From an uncultured Mesocricetibacter sp. (GTDB lineage Bacteria; Pseudomonadota; Gammaproteobacteria; Enterobacterales; Pasteurellaceae), in contig CAJPST010000039.1 in assembly GCA_905373425.1 (NCBI GenBank), positions 1 to 13,468 of the forward strand: a stretch of DNA of 13,468 nt. The letters run 5' to 3'. Positions 5,720 through 12,675 of this stretch are shown here, one piece after another. The notes under the pieces were generated by a model, which had not been told where the DNA came from, searched no databases, and saw only the letters and a program-made list of their open reading frames with translations. The translations under genes and the position numbers were made by a program. How positions within the stretch are numbered: the stretch's first letter is position 1; each line of letters opens with the position of its first letter.

Positions 5720-7240
5720 ATGACGGCACCCGCTACAAATCAAGAAAGCCAAGTGCTACTCACAATGACAAATGTCAGCAAATCTTTTCCCGGTGTGAAA
5801 GCCTTAGACCACGCTAATTTAACGGTAAAATCGCATTCCGTTCACGCATTAATGGGAGAAAACGGCGCCGGCAAATCTACTCTGCTGAAATGCCTGTTTG
5901 GTATTTATGCCAAAGACGAAGGTGAAATCTTATTCTTAGGTCAACCAATAAATTTTAAAACATCAAAAGAAGCGCTTGAAAACGGAATCTCAATGGTACA
6001 CCAAGAACTAAACTTGGTACGTCAGCGTAACGTTATGGACAACCTATGGTTAGGACGTTATCCGTTAAAAGGGCCATTTGTTGATCACAACAAAATGTAT
6101 CGGGATACCAAAGCGATTTTTGATGAACTGGATATTGATGTAGATCCGAAAGAAAAAGTCGCCAACCTGTCCGTTTCACAAATGCAAATGATCGAAATTG
6201 CCAAAGCATTTTCTTATAACGCTAAAATCGTGATCATGGACGAACCGACCTCTTCACTGTCAGAAAAAGAAGTGGAGCACCTGTTTAAAATTATTGAAAA
6301 ATTAAAACAGCGTGGCTGCGGAATTATCTATATTTCACACAAAATGGACGAAATTTTCAAAATTTGTGACGAAATCACCATTTTACGTGACGGCAAATGG
6401 ATCAATACTGTCGCCGTAAAAGACTGCACAATGGACAGCATTGTGGCAATGATGGTTGGTCGCGAATTAACCCAACGTTTTCCTCCGAAAACCAATAATC
6501 CGAAAGAAGTAATTCTGCAAGTGGAAAATCTTACCGCATTGAATCAACCATCTATTCAGGATGTTAGTTTCGAGTTGCGAAAAGGCGAAATTTTGGGTAT
6601 TGCAGGCCTAGTCGGAGCCAAACGAACCGATATTGTAGAAACTATTTTCGGCGTGCGTGAACGTAAAAGCGGAACCGTGAAACTACACGGAAAACTAATG
6701 AAAAATCATACCGCACTTGAAGCGATTAACAACGGATTTGCCTTGGTAACTGAGGAACGTCGCTCAACAGGGATTTACGCCAATCTGAGTATTGAATTTA
6801 ATTCATTGATTTCCAATATGAAATCTTACCTTAGCAAATTCGGTTTACTCAGTAGCACCAAGATGAAAAGTGATACCCAATGGGTTATCGATTCAATGAA
6901 CGTAAAAACTCCATCGCATAAAACTAATATCGGCTCACTTTCCGGCGGAAATCAACAAAAAGTGGTTATCGGACGCTGGCTCTTGACCCAGCCGGAAATT
7001 CTGATGTTAGATGAGCCGACACGCGGTATTGATATTGGTGCGAAATTTGAAATCTACCAATTAATTCAAGAACTGGCGAAAAAAGATAAGGGCATCATCA
7101 TGATCTCTTCCGAAATGCCTGAATTACTCGGGGTAACCGACCGCATTTTAGTTATGAGTAACGGCCGTGTCGCGGGTATTGTCGAAACAGCCCAAACCTC
7201 GCAAGAAGAAATTCTGCAACTAGCCGCCAAATATTTATAA
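5720..7240 (+). CDS. mglA: Galactose/methyl-galactoside import ATP-binding protein
   Basis: MglA is the cytoplasmic ATPase that powers Mgl import. It has 506 residues with two fused ABC domains. Domain 1 has Walker A GENGAGKST (46-54), the divergent signature LSVSQMQM (150-157), Walker B IVIMDEP (170-176) and the switch histidine in ISHK (205-208). Domain 2 has a degenerate P-loop, GLVGAKRTD (296-304), lacking the GKS/T, but a good signature LSGGNQQ (407-413) and Walker B ILMLDEPTRGID (427-438). This asymmetry, with one competent nucleotide site per subunit, is normal for the RbsA/MglA/XylG family. The ATG has a GAGGT site five bases upstream. It lies 91 bp after mglB, beyond the hairpin, and 19 bp before mglC. 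An uptake signal lies at 6710-6718. Confidence 0.98.
   Translation: MTAPATNQESQVLLTMTNVSKSFPGVKALDHANLTVKSHSVHALMGENGAGKSTLLKCLFGIYAKDEGEILFLGQPINFKTSKEALENGISMVHQELNLVRQRNVMDNLWLGRYPLKGPFVDHNKMYRDTKAIFDELDIDVDPKEKVANLSVSQMQMIEIAKAFSYNAKIVIMDEPTSSLSEKEVEHLFKIIEKLKQRGCGIIYISHKMDEIFKICDEITILRDGKWINTVAVKDCTMDSIVAMMVGRELTQRFPPKTNNPKEVILQVENLTALNQPSIQDVSFELRKGEILGIAGLVGAKRTDIVETIFGVRERKSGTVKLHGKLMKNHTALEAINNGFALVTEERRSTGIYANLSIEFNSLISNMKSYLSKFGLLSSTKMKSDTQWVIDSMNVKTPSHKTNIGSLSGGNQQKVVIGRWLLTQPEILMLDEPTRGIDIGAKFEIYQLIQELAKKDKGIIMISSEMPELLGVTDRILVMSNGRVAGIVETAQTSQEEILQLAAKYL
6710..6718 (-). repeat. DNA uptake signal (in mglA)
   Basis: Exact core on the minus strand, encoding Thr-Ala-Leu in the second ABC domain of MglA. 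Confidence 0.9.
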
Positions 7241-7259
7241 AAACAGAGGGAAATGAATT

Positions 7260-8270
7260 ATGTCAGCCTTAAAACAAAATAAATCGCTGGATTTTCTGAA
7301 ACAGAATGCAATTTACTTTGTACTTTTAATCCTCCTAGCCATTATTATCGCGCAGGACTCGAGTTTCTTAAACCTAATGAACTTCAGTAACATTTTGACT
7401 CAGTCATCTGTACGTCTGATTATTGCTCTAGGGGTAGCGGGTTTGCTGGTTACACAAGGCACCGACTTATCCGCCGGTCGTCAAGTAGGTTTGGCCGCGG
7501 TAATCTCTGCTACGCTATTGCAGTCTATGGAAAATATGAACCGGGTATTCCCTTCTTTGGAAGAAATTCCGATTCCGCTGGTTATTTTGGCAGTTTGTGC
7601 CGTCGGTGCCATAATAGGTTTGGTAAACGGTTTCGTTATTGCTTATCTTAATGTTACCCCGTTTATCGCCACCATGGGAACCATGATTATCGTGTACGGT
7701 ATCAACTCTCTGTATTACGATGCTGTAGGTGGCTCACCAATTGCCGGATTCAGTGAAAGTTTCTCCGTATTTGCCCAAGGGTTTTTCCGTTTAGGCTCAT
7801 TTAAATTATCCTATATCACTATTTATGCCGCCATCTCCGCGTTTTTAGTTTGGGTACTATGGAATAAAACCCGCTTCGGCAAAAACATCTTCGCTATCGG
7901 CGGTAACCCGGAAGCAGCGAAAGTGTCCGGAGTAAACGTTGCACGCAACCTGATTGTTATCTATATGGTAGCAGGTATGTTCTATGCTTTCGGTGGAATG
8001 TTAGAAGCAGGACGTATCGGTTCGGCAACAAACAACCTTGGTTTTATGTATGAACTCGATGCTATTGCTGCCTGTGTAGTAGGTGGCGTCTCCTTTGCCG
8101 GTGGTGTAGGAACCGTTATCGGGGTGGTTACCGGGGTTATCATTTTCACCGTAATCAACTATGGCTTAACCTACATTGGTGTAAACCCTTACTGGCAATA
8201 TATCATTAAAGGTTCCATCATCATCTTGGCCGTAGCAATCGACAGCTTGAAATACGCGAAGAAAAAATAA
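7260..8270 (+). CDS. mglC: Galactose/methyl-galactoside ABC transporter permease
   Basis: MglC forms the inner-membrane channel of the Mgl transporter as a homodimer. It has 336 residues, the family length, and is very hydrophobic with about eight to ten membrane segments starting near residue 17. The cytoplasmic coupling loop of the RbsC/MglC family is visible as GGNPEAAKVSGV (214-225). The GTDLSAGR stretch (67-74) is also typical. It ends in a lysine-rich tail (YAKKK). The start is ATG with an AGAGGG ribosome site nine bases upstream, 19 bp after mglA. It is the last gene of mglBAC and is followed after 22 bp by an uptake-signal terminator. Confidence 0.97.
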   Translation: MSALKQNKSLDFLKQNAIYFVLLILLAIIIAQDSSFLNLMNFSNILTQSSVRLIIALGVAGLLVTQGTDLSAGRQVGLAAVISATLLQSMENMNRVFPSLEEIPIPLVILAVCAVGAIIGLVNGFVIAYLNVTPFIATMGTMIIVYGINSLYYDAVGGSPIAGFSESFSVFAQGFFRLGSFKLSYITIYAAISAFLVWVLWNKTRFGKNIFAIGGNPEAAKVSGVNVARNLIVIYMVAGMFYAFGGMLEAGRIGSATNNLGFMYELDAIAACVVGGVSFAGGVGTVIGVVTGVIIFTVINYGLTYIGVNPYWQYIIKGSIIILAVAIDSLKYAKKK

Positions 8271-8292
8271 GCAATAAAATCAGCCAAAAAAC

Positions 8293-8334
8293 AACCGCAC
8301 TTTGATTTATTCTTTCAAAGTGCGGTTAATTTTT
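8293..8334. terminator. Uptake-signal inverted-repeat terminator after mglC
   Basis: Two uptake-signal cores in opposite orientation (8294-8302 and 8318-8326) form a 13-bp perfect stem with a nine-base loop, followed by AA and T5. On the minus strand the stem is followed by a T6 run (8286-8291), so it can act in both directions. It closes the mglBAC operon. Confidence 0.85.
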
Positions 8335-8401
8335 GAGGCGTTTTCTAATTTTTGCATTGTTGCAAAGTAACGTGCCATTCTTAATTTCATTTCAATTATG
8401 C

Positions 8402-8518
8402 TTATTTCAATTTATTTTTGAAACCGTCATAACCTAATTTTAATTGTATTCTCGCATCACGAGCGTATTTACAAGGATAAGCCACAGACAATTCAACAAT
8501 TTCCCAAATACCTCCCAT
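8402..8518 (-). CDS. Doubtful 38-codon ORF, hypothetical or gene remnant
   Basis: ATG at 8516-8518 opens 38 codons ending in TAA at 8402-8404. The peptide (starting MGGIWEIVEL, containing YPCKYARDAR and ending GFKNKLK) looks more protein-like in composition than the other small frames here, with mixed charged and hydrophobic residues. I do not recognise it. There is no clear ribosome site. Transcription leftward from it would stop at the bidirectional terminator at 8286-8327, which fits a real minus-strand unit. It could equally be the tail of a decayed gene or chance. Confidence 0.2.
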   Translation of the reverse strand: MGGIWEIVELSVAYPCKYARDARIQLKLGYDGFKNKLK

Positions 8519-8552
8519 AATTTAATCGTGGAAATAATAGCATAGAATACGT

Positions 8553-8631
8553 CAAAGTGCGGTGGGTTTTTCAGTTGTTTTCATCAGGGTATTTTATTGT
8601 TAAAAATGCGCCCAAAAACAACCGCACTTTG
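8553..8631. repeat. Widely spaced inverted pair of uptake signals
   Basis: CAAAGTGCGGT (8553-8563) and its exact complement ACCGCACTTTG (8621-8631) are separated by 57 bases. Neither flank has a T-run, so this is not a convincing terminator. The two cores (8555-8563 and 8621-8629) are full matches to the uptake signal. Confidence 0.7.
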
Positions 8632-8706
8632 TTCTCGGTATAATACAAGGCTCAATATTTAACTTAGATTGCTTTATCCTTGCAAAGTTTGGAGAGCGGG
8701 CCAAAA

Positions 8707-8734
8707 TTGAAAACTTTTAACTTAGTGATACAAT
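8707..8734 (+). promoter_or_regulatory. Promoter of the PH-domain membrane protein gene
   Basis: TTGAAA (8707-8712, 5/6), a 16-base spacer and TACAAT (8729-8734, 5/6) preceded by TGA, which makes an extended -10. Transcription would start near 8741 with a leader of about 26 nt. This looks like a strong, factor-independent sigma-70 promoter. Confidence 0.7.
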
Positions 8735-8766
8735 AACTACATTGCGTTATCCGCTAGGAGGAGAAA

Positions 8767-9327
8767 ATGCTTAAAAATCTCACTGACCCAAATGAAAACA
8801 TATTGTGGCAAGGCAAACCGCACCGTTTCTTATACATTCTAGGAAATCCGCTAATTTATCCTTTTGCTTTATGTTGGGGGCTTTTCGACTTCTTTTTTAT
8901 AACAAAGTTTAATGCTGCTTCGTTCGGGCTTTTCCCATATGCGAATTTTTTTATACTTTTGCACATGGCACCGGTATGGTACGCATTATTTTCTCCCATT
9001 TACCGTTTTTTCAACTGGTACCGCATGAATTATGCGCTTACTGACAAACGGCTGTATTTCACCTCCGGGCTTATTGGACTAGATATTGCCAGTGCTGAAT
9101 TGCCTGAAGTGCAGGATTTACGGGTTAATGTAGGTTTTATGGAAACCCTGTTCAAGCGCGGAACCATCCGCTTCGGTAATAGAAACTTCCTGCGTTTTAT
9201 TGAAAATCCCTACGAGGTTTATAAGCTTATTCAGCAAACCGCGATGGATATCACTACAGACCGCCAATTCCCTAACCAGCTGCGCCCTGAAGAAAACCCC
9301 GGCTACCGCACCAAGTATAAACCTTAG
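8767..9327 (+). CDS. Small membrane protein with a bacterial PH-like (bPH2/YdbT-type) domain, function unknown
   Basis: The 186-residue protein has a short N-terminal stretch (DPNENILWQGKPH, 7-19) and two probable membrane segments at about 27-46 and 58-80. A cytoplasmic domain at about 85-160 follows, with the pattern seen in bacterial PH-like proteins: YALTDKRLYFTSG (89-101), then PEVQDLRV (113-120) and ETLFKRGTIRFGNR (126-139). The tail (161-186) is polar and basic. The opening E-x-I-L-W-x-G-K-P and the T-D-K-R-L-Y motif are recurrent in this family, whose biochemical role is mostly unknown. The ATG has a full AGGAGGAG ribosome site. It is a single-gene unit, with its own strong promoter and a shared bidirectional terminator behind it. 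Family assignment is good; the function is not known, and no link to the galactose or cysteine genes is implied. Confidence 0.85.
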   Translation: MLKNLTDPNENILWQGKPHRFLYILGNPLIYPFALCWGLFDFFFITKFNAASFGLFPYANFFILLHMAPVWYALFSPIYRFFNWYRMNYALTDKRLYFTSGLIGLDIASAELPEVQDLRVNVGFMETLFKRGTIRFGNRNFLRFIENPYEVYKLIQQTAMDITTDRQFPNQLRPEENPGYRTKYKP

Positions 9328-9349
9328 GCTTTTCTTCCCTAAAATACAG

Positions 9350-9410
9350 AAAAAACAACCGCACTTTGAACCTAACCGAAAATGAGTTAGTTCAAAGTGC
9401 GGTTAATTTT
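9350..9410. terminator. Bidirectional uptake-signal terminator between the PH-domain gene and cysK
   Basis: Inverted uptake signals (9358-9366 and 9395-9403) form a 15-bp perfect stem (9357-9371 with 9390-9404), extended by four pairs past a one-base bulge. T4 follows on the plus strand and T6 on the minus strand. The two genes converge on it, so it should stop both. Confidence 0.9.
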
Positions 9411-9431
9411 AGTGGTGTTTTCTAAAACGGA

Positions 9432-10382
9432 TTAGGCTTCAATGCCTTCAAACAATGCAGTGCTTAAATAACGTTCAGCTGCGGAAGGTAAGATTACCAC
9501 AATTAATTTATCGGCAAACTCCGGTAATTTGGCAAGCCGATCGGCAGCCGCAACTGCTGCACCGGACGAAATCCCTGCCAAAATCCCTTCTTCTGCCATT
9601 AAGCGACGTGCAGTAGCAAGAGCAGTATCACTGTCAATGCGCTCTACCCTATCAATTAATGATAAATCCAAATTTTTCGGAATAAAACCTGCACCAATTC
9701 CTTGAATTTTATGTGGTCCCGGTTTCACTTCTTCGCCTGCCAAAGTTTGACTGATTACAGGGCTTTCCGCCGGTTCCACCGCAACAGAAACGATTTGTTT
9801 GCCTTCGTCCAGTTTAATGTAACGACTCACACCGGTAATCGTACCGCCTGTACCCACTCCTGCAACTAAAACATCGACTTTACCCTCAGTAGCGTTCCAA
9901 ATTTCAGGACCGGTGGTTTGTTGGTGAATAGCAGGATTAGCCGGGTTTTCAAATTGTTTTAAGGTAACATAACGGCTCGGATCGGAAGCTGCAATTTCTT
10001 CCGCTTTAGCGATTGCGCCTTTCATGCCTTTCGCCCCTTCAGTTAACACTAAATTTACTCCCAACCCGCGCAATAAACGTTTACGTTCCAGGCTCATGGT
10101 TTCAGGCATGGTCAATGTAATTTTATAACCGCGAGCCGCTGCGACATAAGCTAATGCAATACCGGTATTCCCACTGGTTGCATCGACGATTTCTTTGCCT
10201 TTGGTTAAAATACCATCTTTTTCCGCCTGCCACACCATATTGGCGCCAATACGGCATTTCACGCTGAAACTCGGATTGCGACTTTCCAACTTAGCGACGA
10301 CATTACCGTTATGTCCAAAGTTTTTTAAACGCACCAACGGAGTATTACCAATGGTATAAGAATTGTCTGCAAAAATGGTCAT
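9432..10382 (-). CDS. cysK: Cysteine synthase A (O-acetylserine sulfhydrylase)
   Basis: CysK makes L-cysteine from O-acetyl-L-serine and sulfide with pyridoxal phosphate (PLP) in the cytoplasm. The protein has 316 residues (E. coli 323). The PLP lysine is Lys42 in NPSFSVKCRIG. The substrate loop TSGNTG is at 69-74, the phosphate-binding GTGGT at 177-181, and the serine contacting the PLP ring nitrogen lies in GISSGAA (270-276). PSAAERYLST (299-308) replaces the enterobacterial PSSGERYLS. The short C-terminus (FEGIEA) accounts for the smaller size. The ATG at 10380-10382 has a GAGGG ribosome site about eight bases upstream. It lies 112 bp downstream of cysZ, on the same strand, with a possible promoter and LysR-type box in the gap. 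CysK rather than CysM is favoured by the motif spelling and by the E. coli-like neighbourhood. Confidence 0.97.
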   Translation of the reverse strand: MTIFADNSYTIGNTPLVRLKNFGHNGNVVAKLESRNPSFSVKCRIGANMVWQAEKDGILTKGKEIVDATSGNTGIALAYVAAARGYKITLTMPETMSLERKRLLRGLGVNLVLTEGAKGMKGAIAKAEEIAASDPSRYVTLKQFENPANPAIHQQTTGPEIWNATEGKVDVLVAGVGTGGTITGVSRYIKLDEGKQIVSVAVEPAESPVISQTLAGEEVKPGPHKIQGIGAGFIPKNLDLSLIDRVERIDSDTALATARRLMAEEGILAGISSGAAVAAADRLAKLPEFADKLIVVILPSAAERYLSTALFEGIEA

Positions 10383-10424
10383 TTAATTGCCCTCATAATA
10401 GAATACTGGAGTTAAGTTTAGCTT

Positions 10425-10453
10425 ATTGTAAACATAACGTATTACATCTTAAA
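10425..10453 (-). promoter_or_regulatory. Candidate cysK promoter
   Basis: On the minus strand, TTTAAG (10448-10453), 17 bases, then TACAAT (10425-10430, 5/6). The poor -35 suits an activator-dependent promoter. No terminator is visible after cysZ, so read-through from cysZ is also possible. Confidence 0.4.
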
Positions 10454-10464
10454 AATAGCTATTG

Positions 10465-10479
10465 GTTATATTTTATAAC
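10465..10479. promoter_or_regulatory. Possible LysR-type (CysB-like) activator box upstream of cysK
   Basis: GTTATATTTTATAAC is a perfect 6-3-6 inverted repeat with the T-N11-A form used by LysR-type regulators, placed just upstream of the candidate cysK -35. CysB is the known activator of cys genes in enterobacteria; its action here is inferred. Confidence 0.35.
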
Positions 10480-10494
10480 TAAACGCTATTTTCA

Positions 10495-11346
10495 TTATTT
10501 TGATATAATATCATTCCCCTTCCGCGAAACGATGTTTGAACCGCCGGAAACTATATCGGGAGAAAGTGCGGTCGATTTTGAGGTAGTTTTTCCGTTTGCA
10601 GCGTAAAGATCTTTCCGATAAGTTTCTACCCACATTGCCGTTGCACCACAAACCGCCACCGGAATTACAACCAAATTCACTAACGGAGCAAAAGTACATA
10701 AGGTTATAAAGGTGCCGAACGTTAAACTTTGAGAGCGGTTTTCCGCCAATTTGAAACGCATGGTATGGAATGAAATCTTATGATTATCAAACGGATAGTC
10801 ACAATATTGAATTGACATCATCCACGCTGTGAATAAAAACGTCAACACAGGAATAACAGTTTGCCCGACAAGCGGGATAAAACTTAATAAAAATAAACCG
10901 ATAAATTTCGGCAGGCTATAAATTAATTTTTGCCATTCACGCCCAAGCATACGCGGAATATCTTTAATAAAATCCGCCATACCTGTTTCTGCCAGGCTTT
11001 CATTCGTCAACATTTTCTCCACTTTTTCTGCCAGCAACCCGTTAAAAGGCGCCGCAATAAAACCGGATAAGGTTGTGAAAGCGAAATAAAATAACAGTAA
11101 AATCATGCCGATGGAAAATATAAATAGAATAGAACTCAGCCAGCTGAGCCAATCGGGAACAAAGGCCATAATACTGTCGATCATAGAACCTATTTGTGAG
11201 ATAAATAGCCAAAATAATCCAATCATCAGCACAATATTAAGTAAAATCGGCATAATAACAAAACGACGCAAACCCGGTCGGGTAATTAAATGCCAGCCGG
11301 TAATGAAATAGTCAAAGCCGGATTTTATTTCTTTCGGTTCAATCAT
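10495..11346 (-). CDS. cysZ: Sulfate transporter CysZ
   Basis: CysZ is an inner-membrane protein that brings sulfate in for cysteine synthesis. It has 283 residues; E. coli CysZ has 253. Hydrophobic stretches at about 29-51, 68-97, 145-175 and 208-238 agree with the family's helical membrane core. Family-typical pieces include the N-terminal GFDYFITGWHLITRPGLRRF (10-29), AAPFNGLLAEKVE (98-110) and the central FDNHKISFHTMR (186-197). The ATG at 11344-11346 has an AAGGAA ribosome site. From about 252 a polar tail rich in Ser, Lys and Gly (KTTSKSTALSPD onward) extends past the enterobacterial end; it contains an in-frame uptake signal (10564-10572). cysK follows on the same strand after 112 bp, and zipA is divergent, the same layout as E. 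coli. Confidence 0.95.
   Translation of the reverse strand: MIEPKEIKSGFDYFITGWHLITRPGLRRFVIMPILLNIVLMIGLFWLFISQIGSMIDSIMAFVPDWLSWLSSILFIFSIGMILLLFYFAFTTLSGFIAAPFNGLLAEKVEKMLTNESLAETGMADFIKDIPRMLGREWQKLIYSLPKFIGLFLLSFIPLVGQTVIPVLTFLFTAWMMSIQYCDYPFDNHKISFHTMRFKLAENRSQSLTFGTFITLCTFAPLVNLVVIPVAVCGATAMWVETYRKDLYAANGKTTSKSTALSPDIVSGGSNIVSRKGNDIISK
10564..10572 (+). repeat. DNA uptake signal (cysZ 3' extension)
   Basis: Exact AAGTGCGGT core; on the cysZ strand it encodes Thr-Ala-Leu-Ser in the C-terminal tail that E. coli CysZ lacks. Confidence 0.9.
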
Positions 11347-11486
11347 AAAATTTCCTTTTAATATAATTAATAGCGACTAGAATACACAGTGCGGTTAAAA
11401 AAGCAAATTTCAAGATAAAGTATCCCTAAATTATAAAAATATGATAAGCTAAACAAAATAATTGGATTGTCAAAAGGATAGTAGTG
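11347..11486. promoter_or_regulatory. Divergent control region of cysZ and zipA
   Basis: For cysZ (minus strand) a weak candidate is TTGCTT (11401-11406), 16 bases, TATTCT (11379-11384). For zipA (plus strand), TATGAT at 11440-11445 is a possible -10 without a clear -35, and AAGGA (11473-11477) is the ribosome site. An 8/9 uptake-signal match lies near 11389. No regulator site is evident. Confidence 0.4.
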
Positions 11487-12584
11487 ATGGATTTAAATAC
11501 AATTTTGATTATTGCGGGTGTGGTTGTATTAATCGGTTTGGTTGCGCATGGTTTATGGGCAAACCGCCGTGAAAAATCAAAGTATTTTGAAAGTGCTAAT
11601 GCCTTTGAACGTGATGTAGAACAAAACGCAGCTATGCAACAATATGCTCAAACGGTTAACCGTCCGGCGTTTACCGAATCTCCGTCAATGCAGCCAAATT
11701 CTTCTAACCATGTCAGCGAAACGGTCGCAAACCCGTCCTTTAATTTACCACCGAACAATCCACAGTCGACACGGCAACCTTTACAATTTGAAGCTCAACC
11801 TGAATATGGGCATCCGTCCCAAGGCAACAATTCTCCGTTGCAAAGAGCGCAACCTGCGTATATTAAAGAGTCTGAATCATCTGTCACCTCTCAGGCTCAA
11901 ATGACGCAACCGCAATCGGTCGAACAAATTAAGATTACGTTACCTGATTCACAACCTGCGGGAATTGAACAGGAACCTCTAAGAGAATCATCCTATTACG
12001 CTCAAACCAAGAAAAATATTTCAACTCTCTCTATTGCTGAAGCAGAACGCTTTGATGAGGAAGAGGGCATTAATACTTCCTCGGCACAATTACGCGTGCA
12101 ACTGCAAGAGGCCGCACAAGAGAATTTACACACTGCATTTCAAACGGACACGGAAGAACGTCAACGAAATGCACAAGCTGCCGAACACACAACCTTTATT
12201 ACCCTTTATGTGGTAGCCGCCGAAAACCGCACATTCCAAGGCATTATGCTGGAACAGACTTTAGAGAAATTAGGCTTTAAATTAGGGCTAGATAAACTGT
12301 ACCATACCCATTTAAATTTAGATGAAACCGCACCGGTATTATTTAGCGTAGCAAATATCAAACAGCCTGGGACATTTGAACAAAATCATATCTTTGAATT
12401 TTCTACCCAAGGCATCGTGTTGTTTATGCGCTTACCGTCAGCAGGGAATGATCGGGTAAATTTAAAAATGATGATTCGCGCCGCACACAATTTAGCGGAT
12501 GAATTGAACGGTTTTGTATTGACCGAACAGCAAGAGTTGTTTACCCGTGAAGCCGAGGCGGAGTATTTAGCACGTTTAGATTAA
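11487..12584 (+). CDS. zipA: Cell division protein ZipA
   Basis: ZipA anchors FtsZ to the inner membrane during septation. The 365-residue protein has the family layout. There is one N-terminal membrane helix (about 5-24, LNTILIIAGVVVLIGLVAHGL in sense), then a basic stretch (NRREKSKYF). A long linker rich in Gln, Pro, Ser and Asn follows (about 45-200), then a short charged region, and the globular FtsZ-binding domain from about 234 (HTTFITLYVVAAENRTFQG) to the end. I start at ATG 11487 because the family begins MDLNTI and AAGGA lies nine bases upstream. An in-frame GTG directly before it (11484) is possible but adds only one residue. It is divergent from cysZ, and ligA follows downstream as in E. 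coli. The linker is poorly conserved in the family, so its composition is the only thing to compare there. Confidence 0.96.
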   Translation: MDLNTILIIAGVVVLIGLVAHGLWANRREKSKYFESANAFERDVEQNAAMQQYAQTVNRPAFTESPSMQPNSSNHVSETVANPSFNLPPNNPQSTRQPLQFEAQPEYGHPSQGNNSPLQRAQPAYIKESESSVTSQAQMTQPQSVEQIKITLPDSQPAGIEQEPLRESSYYAQTKKNISTLSIAEAERFDEEEGINTSSAQLRVQLQEAAQENLHTAFQTDTEERQRNAQAAEHTTFITLYVVAAENRTFQGIMLEQTLEKLGFKLGLDKLYHTHLNLDETAPVLFSVANIKQPGTFEQNHIFEFSTQGIVLFMRLPSAGNDRVNLKMMIRAAHNLADELNGFVLTEQQELFTREAEAEYLARLD

Positions 12585-12604
12585 TCAAAAAACGGACAAC
12601 AAAT

Positions 12605-12653
12605 CGACCGCACTTTTGGCTCGCTGAGCACCTAAAAAGTGCGGTCGTTTTTT
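12605..12653 (+). terminator. Uptake-signal terminator between zipA and ligA
   Basis: Inverted uptake signals (12607-12615 and 12637-12645) form a 13-bp perfect stem (12605-12617 with 12635-12647), directly followed by T6 (12648-12653). It has the form of an intrinsic terminator for zipA. It ends 22 bp before the ligA start, leaving no room for a separate ligA promoter downstream of it. Confidence 0.88.
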
Positions 12654-12675
12654 CGATTATTTTTATGGAATCACA

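Larger units (their letters stand above)
8335..8766. other. Largely non-coding spacer between mglC and the PH-domain gene
   Basis: This AT-rich stretch separates the galactose block from the following gene. It holds a doubtful small minus-strand ORF (8402-8518), a distant pair of inverted uptake signals (8553-8631), an isolated perfect TATAAT (8639-8644) without a matching -35, a 10-base direct repeat TTTAACTTAG (8658-8667 and 8716-8725), and the promoter of the next gene (8707-8734). I see no tRNA, riboswitch or mobile-element end. Confidence 0.6.

Noticed and set aside
8472..8682. 9-base inverted repeat CAAGGATAA / TTATCCTTG in the mglC spacer
   Set aside because: Arms about 200 bp apart and AT-rich; expected by chance, with no flanking duplications or transposase.
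11484..11486. GTG start for zipA
   Set aside because: The following ATG gives the conserved MDLNTI start with acceptable spacing to AAGGA; the difference is one residue.
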